From positions 248,001 through 312,000 of the forward strand of contig JAHDYR010000053.1 of assembly GCA_019828565.1 (NCBI GenBank): 64,000 nucleotides of DNA, in the 5' to 3' direction. A model generated the notes under the pieces. It saw nothing but the letters and a program-made list of their open reading frames with translations, searched no databases and had not been told where the DNA came from. Source of the DNA: Carpediemonas membranifera (lineage: Eukaryota > Fornicata). Of the stretch, positions 60,325 to 64,000 are shown one piece after another. A program made the translations under genes and the position numbers. Each line of letters begins with the position of its first letter. Position 1 is the stretch's first letter.

Positions 60325-61131
60325 TGAGTGTAAATAGTGTTCCCTATAGAGGTCGGAGATAGATTTGCAGTTTATGTCGTGTCCTCTGTAGCGTTTGGAC
60401 TCAAGTATTCTTATCCTGCGCGGCACATCCTTGGATCAGAATCTGGCGTTTGGTCACATGAGTGGGATACCGCAGAGACGGGTTGGAACGAGATATTGGC
60501 TAGGGGTTCTGGGATTCGTGGCTGAGGGATCTGGAGCCGAGTGCCGTGTGGAGCCGACCCGGTGTTCCTTTACCAAACGAATCAATGCAGATGAAAAGAC
60601 CGCATGTGATTGTAGGTAGTGTACAAACATCTCATTTCCGGTGCATTGATGATTTGCTAGATTTGGTCAATCTAAAAATTGGGTGAATCCGCTGCAGGAT
60701 TTCGCAGGATACGCCTAGTGAGAGATGGTGGCTACCCATCTACCACACGATATATCACTCGTCACTAAGACATTTGCTGAGTTCTAGATTCACTGAAGGA
60801 TTGCCGGAGAGGGCTCAATTCCGTACAGTAACCGCCAAGACTTTTCTTGACCATGTCCGGCAAAAAAAAAATTGAAACTTGTTCAGCACATCTCAAGAAG
60901 CAAGGGGGGTCGCCTAAAGCTCGTTGACCACTTCAGCGAGCGCTTTTGTCACCAGGCAGAGGCGCTGTCGTCCAATTTTGAGGCTGATTCAAGGAGCAGC
61001 TAGATCCTCAAGTCGACCCAAGGGGGCAGCAGAGAACGGCCGAGTCGACACGATCTGGAGATGCAGTAAGATGCATTTTGATTTGCGATCTCCCCAGGAT
61101 CAGCCATCAGCAGTTTCGAAGAAACCTCGAA
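60325..61131. other. Intergenic (807 bp)
   Basis: The longest gap in the window, between DNAI4 and acetyl-CoA synthetase. TGTAAA at 60329; an A-tract at about 60865 some 260 bases before the ATG. No gene recognised on either strand. Confidence 0.6.
60329..60334 (+). terminator. TGTAAA element, DNAI4
   Basis: TGTAAA four bases after the stop at 60324. Confidence 0.5.
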
Positions 61132-63260
61132 ATGGTGCACGCTCTTGATAACATCTTCGCCCCTCGCTCCGTTGCGCTCATTGGTGCTTCTGAGAAGCCC
61201 GGTGTTGGCCGTACTATGGCTGAGAACCTTCTTGATTTCTCTGGCGAGTTTTACCCCGTGAACCCCACCAGAGAGACTGTCCTTGGCCGCAAGTGCTACA
61301 AGTCTGTTCTTGACCTCCCCGAGACCCCCGATACCGCCATCCTTGTCATCCCCGCTCGCTTCTGCGCTAACGCTGTCAAGGAGTGCGTTCAGAAGGGCAT
61401 CCCCGGTGGCATCATCATCTCTGCTGGTTTCAAGGAGATGGGTGAACCCGGCATCAAGCTCGAGAAGGACATCATGGCGATTGCTCAGGGCAAGTTCCGC
61501 ATCGTTGGCCCTAACTGCCTCGGTGTCCAGAACTCCCACTACGGCTACAACGGCACCTTCGCCGGCTCCCTGACCAAGCCCGGCAAGGTTGCTTTCATCT
61601 CCCAGTCCGGTGCCCTCTGCTGTGCCGTCCTCGACTGGTCCCTGACCATCGGCCTCGGCTTCTCTGGCTTCGTCTCCATCGGCTCCATGCTCGACCTCGA
61701 CTGGGGAGATATCATCGACTACTATGGCTCCGATGACAACACCGAGGCCATCATCTGCTACATCGAGGGCCTCGGCGATGCCGAGTCCTTCTACCGCGCC
61801 GCCAAGAAGGTTTCCCCCAAGAAGCCTATCATCGTCATCAAGTCCGGCCGTACCGCCGCTGGTGCCTCCGCCGTCGCCTCCCACACTGGCTCCCTTGCCG
61901 GCTCCGACGACGTCCTCGACACCCTCTTCGAGCGCTGCGGTGTCCTCCGCGTCAACGAGATCCAGGACCTCTTCCTCCTCGCCGACGTCGTCGCCGCCCA
62001 GCCCCTCCCTGCTGGCTCCCCCGCCTCACCATCGTCACCAACGCTGGTGGCCCCGGTGTCATCTCCACCGATGCTCTTATCTCCGGCGGCTCCGAGCTGA
62101 CCAAGCTGTCCGAGGGCACCTTCAAGGAACTCAACGACTTCCTCCCCGCCGCCTGGTCCCGCAACAACCCCGTTGACATCCTCGGCGACGCTCCTCCCCA
62201 GACCTACGCCGGCTCCCTCGCCATCGCTGCTCGCGACCCCAACGCCGACGGCATGCTCGTCATCCTCACCCCACAGGGTGTGACCGACGCGACTGCCACC
62301 GCCAAGCACCTCGCCGAGTACGCCACCTCCACTGGCAAGCCCGTCATCGCCTCCTGGGTCGGTGGCAAGGACGTCCAGGAGGGCCGCAACGTCCTCCGCC
62401 AGGCTGGCATCCCCTGCTTCGAGTACCCCGACCTCGCCGTCCGCATGTGGAACTACCTCGTCAAGTACGGCCGCACCATCGCCGACCTCACCAAGAACGA
62501 GACCCTCAGCAGCAAGGACCTCGTGCCCGCTGGCGCCAAGGACGCCGCTATGGCCATCATGAAGGAGGCCTACGACGTGAAGCGCTCTTACCTTACCGAG
62601 TATGAGTCCAAGAAGGTCCTCGAGGCCTACGGCATCAAGATCTGCGCCACCGAGGTCGCCTTCACCCCTGAGGAGGCCGCCCAGAAGGCCAAGGAGATCG
62701 GCTTCCCCGTGGTCGTCAAGATCCACTCTGAGACCATCACCCACAAGTCCGATGTCGGCGGTGTCAAGGTCAACCTCAAGACCGAGGAGGAGGTCATCGC
62801 CGTCTACAAGGACATGGAGCAGCGCATCGGCCGCCCCGGCTTCCTCGGCGTCACCGTCCAGGCCATGATCGACCTCAAGGGCTCTGAGGTCATCATCGGT
62901 ATGAACCGCGACCCCCAGTACGGCCCCGTCCTCGTGTTCGGTGCCGGCGGTGTCCTCGTCGAGATCTTCAAGGACTCTGCGCTCGCCATCCCCCCGCTCA
63001 ACCTCGAGGAGGCCAAGGCGACAATCGAGAAGACCAAGATCTACAAGGCGCTCAAGGGCTTCCGTGGCGAGCCCGCCGTCGACCTCCAGGGCCTCGCTGA
63101 GACCCTCGTCAAGTTCTCTTACCTCATTTCCGATCTCAAGATCGTCAAGGAGCTCGACATCAACCCCCTCCTCGCCAAGACCGACGCCGTCATCGCTCTC
63201 GATGCCCGTGTCATCATTTCCTTCGACGAGATGCAGGGCGCAATGTGCTATGAGGAGTAA
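61132..63260 (+). CDS. Acetyl-CoA synthetase, ADP-forming (alpha-beta fusion), with frameshift
   Basis: Makes acetate and ATP from acetyl-CoA, ADP and phosphate; the main ATP step after pyruvate oxidation in anaerobic protists such as Giardia. Starts at MVHALDNIFAPRSVALIGAS. Alpha part: CoA-binding domain, VGPNCLGVQNS, SQSGALCCAVLDW, and the phosphohistidine loop VASHTGSLAGSD (about 243-254). Beta part: ATP-grasp domain with EYESKKVLEAYGIKI, KIHSETITHKSDVGGVKVNL and GVTVQAM. The frame breaks in a C run at 62018-62022, between QPLPAGS and RLTIVTNAGGPGVIS. One base too few, or two too many, separates the two halves; otherwise both are intact. About 708 residues when joined, close to the Giardia enzyme. 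No transit peptide seen. Confidence 0.93.
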
Positions 63261-63261
63261 A
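63256..63261 (+). terminator. AGTAAA element overlapping the acetyl-CoA synthetase stop
   Basis: The TAA stop (63258-63260) lies inside AGTAAA. Confidence 0.55.
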
Positions 63262-63514
63262 TGTTAACTTTGCACTCTACGCTGTGGCAACAAAGCTCGT
63301 GAGTCACGCTGTCGCCATGGCCATTCGCCCCACTGATGCCGCGCATAAGTGACTTTGTCCAGACATGGCAGGGCAACCTGCCTACCCGTCAGGGCCTGTG
63401 TATTAGTCCCATGCATATCAGCGTGTTCCCTCGCTCGATTTGGGAGCGTTTACATAAACATAAATCGCGCATGTATCGGGTCCGCCAACAAAGACCAAAA
63501 GGCGACGAAAACGA

Positions 63515-64000
63515 ATGGAGGAAACCCCTACAACAGCTCTTGACCATGTGAACACTGAGATCTTAGCGAAGAACGACCGCATTGCCGAGCTCGAGCGTGA
63601 AATCAAGGAACTTAAGGAAACCCTCGAGAAGAAGGACTACGAGATCCGCCAGAACCCCATGAAGGCAAAGACGCCCGGGAACCCAATCGCACGGATCACA
63701 CAAGAGGAGATGGAGCCCGCTACTCCGCTTACACCCGTTGTCGCCGACCTTTCCGACGAAGCGATCATGGCGACACCCATGTTCCAGCGGCTGCAGGGCC
63801 AACTCAAGTCCATGGCGCACGCCAACGAACTCCTAGAGTCCAAGCTCTCTGTCGACACTGGCGCGGTCATCGATGATCTCCGGAAGGAGCTGCAAGACAC
63901 CAACGAAGCGAAGGTGGCGCTGGAACGGGACCTTTCCGAGGTGGAGACCCAGAAGGCCCGGGTCAACGAGGAGCTGAGCAAGTGGGTGGGCGATGGCGAG
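63515..64000 (+). CDS. Coiled-coil protein, N-terminal part (cut by window end)
   Basis: Open from the ATG at 63515 (MEETPTTALDHVNTEILAKN) to the last base, 162 codons so far. A short coiled coil (about 15-48, NDRIAELEREIKELKETLEK) is followed by a Pro/Thr stretch (about 50-80) and a second long coiled coil (from about 90; LESKLSVDTGAVIDDLRKEL, ALERDLSEVETQKARVNEEL). Two-part coiled coils of this kind occur in Bre1-type ubiquitin ligases and in many flagellar proteins. The visible part does not decide, and a RING finger, if any, lies beyond the window. Confidence 0.7.
   Translation, partial: MEETPTTALDHVNTEILAKNDRIAELEREIKELKETLEKKDYEIRQNPMKAKTPGNPIARITQEEMEPATPLTPVVADLSDEAIMATPMFQRLQGQLKSMAHANELLESKLSVDTGAVIDDLRKELQDTNEAKVALERDLSEVETQKARVNEELSKWVGDGE

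Overview
This is a compact, protein-coding stretch of a nuclear genome from a flagellated, probably anaerobic protist. Best guess is a fornicate metamonad of the Carpediemonas-like kind. This is inference: it rests on an ADP-forming acetyl-CoA synthetase and a Giardia-like NADP glutamate dehydrogenase, on short introns whose 3' end (CTMACACAG-type) resembles the fused branch-point/acceptor of Giardia introns, on a Giardia-like (A/T)GTAAA poly(A) element at or just after stop codons, and on axonemal genes. No rRNA, tRNA, CRISPR array, transposon or viral gene was seen.

Layout. 1-8 kb: 3' end of aspartyl-tRNA synthetase, an RCC1-like protein, a DMT-family transporter, glutamate dehydrogenase. 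8-16 kb: a giant TmcB-like membrane protein, an E2F-like winged-helix protein, a Mnd1-like meiotic protein, thioredoxin, a second DMT transporter. 16-25 kb: an unrecognised protein, dynactin p62, an SCY1-like pseudokinase, a small unknown gene, RRN3, a longin R-SNARE. 25.3-39.2 kb: two almost identical 2.77-kb copies of a CCDC39-like axonemal ruler gene in inverted orientation, enclosing 8.4 kb with a cyclin, cysteinyl-tRNA synthetase, CFAP410, a cation diffusion facilitator and an Sds3-like protein. 39.6-50.5 kb: a 1,460-residue LamG-type surface protein, a mitochondrial-carrier protein, NAC-alpha, MAF1, a TFIIH-p62-like fragment, beta'-COP. 50.5-64 kb: PTPA, an F-x-P-x-I repeat protein, an SLX4-like protein, a small unknown gene, LST8, SmD2, the dynein intermediate chain DNAI4/IC138, acetyl-CoA synthetase (ADP-forming) with an apparent frameshift, and the start of a coiled-coil protein.

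Most genes are single-exon. Ten gene models need one 5'-proximal intron (28-124 nt), usually GTTCGT...ACACAG, and splicing restores family N-termini (RRN3, CFAP410, MAF1, R-SNARE, carrier, glutamate dehydrogenase, CCDC39, thioredoxin) or supplies a hydrophobic N-terminus (surface protein, TmcB-like). Genes are packed on both strands, with usual gaps of 100-700 nt and no operon logic. Themes are the flagellum (CCDC39 x2, DNAI4, CFAP410, F-x-P-x-I protein), growth control of RNA polymerases I and III (RRN3, MAF1, LST8, PTPA), chromatin and recombination (Sds3-like, Mnd1-like, SLX4-like), and anaerobic metabolism.

The points most worth checking are the large inverted duplication with a one-base frameshift in one arm, an apparent GT-TG intron in CFAP410, a five-nucleotide coding first exon in the SNARE, the poly(A) element fused to stop codons, and a palindromic E2F-like site in the cyclin promoter.
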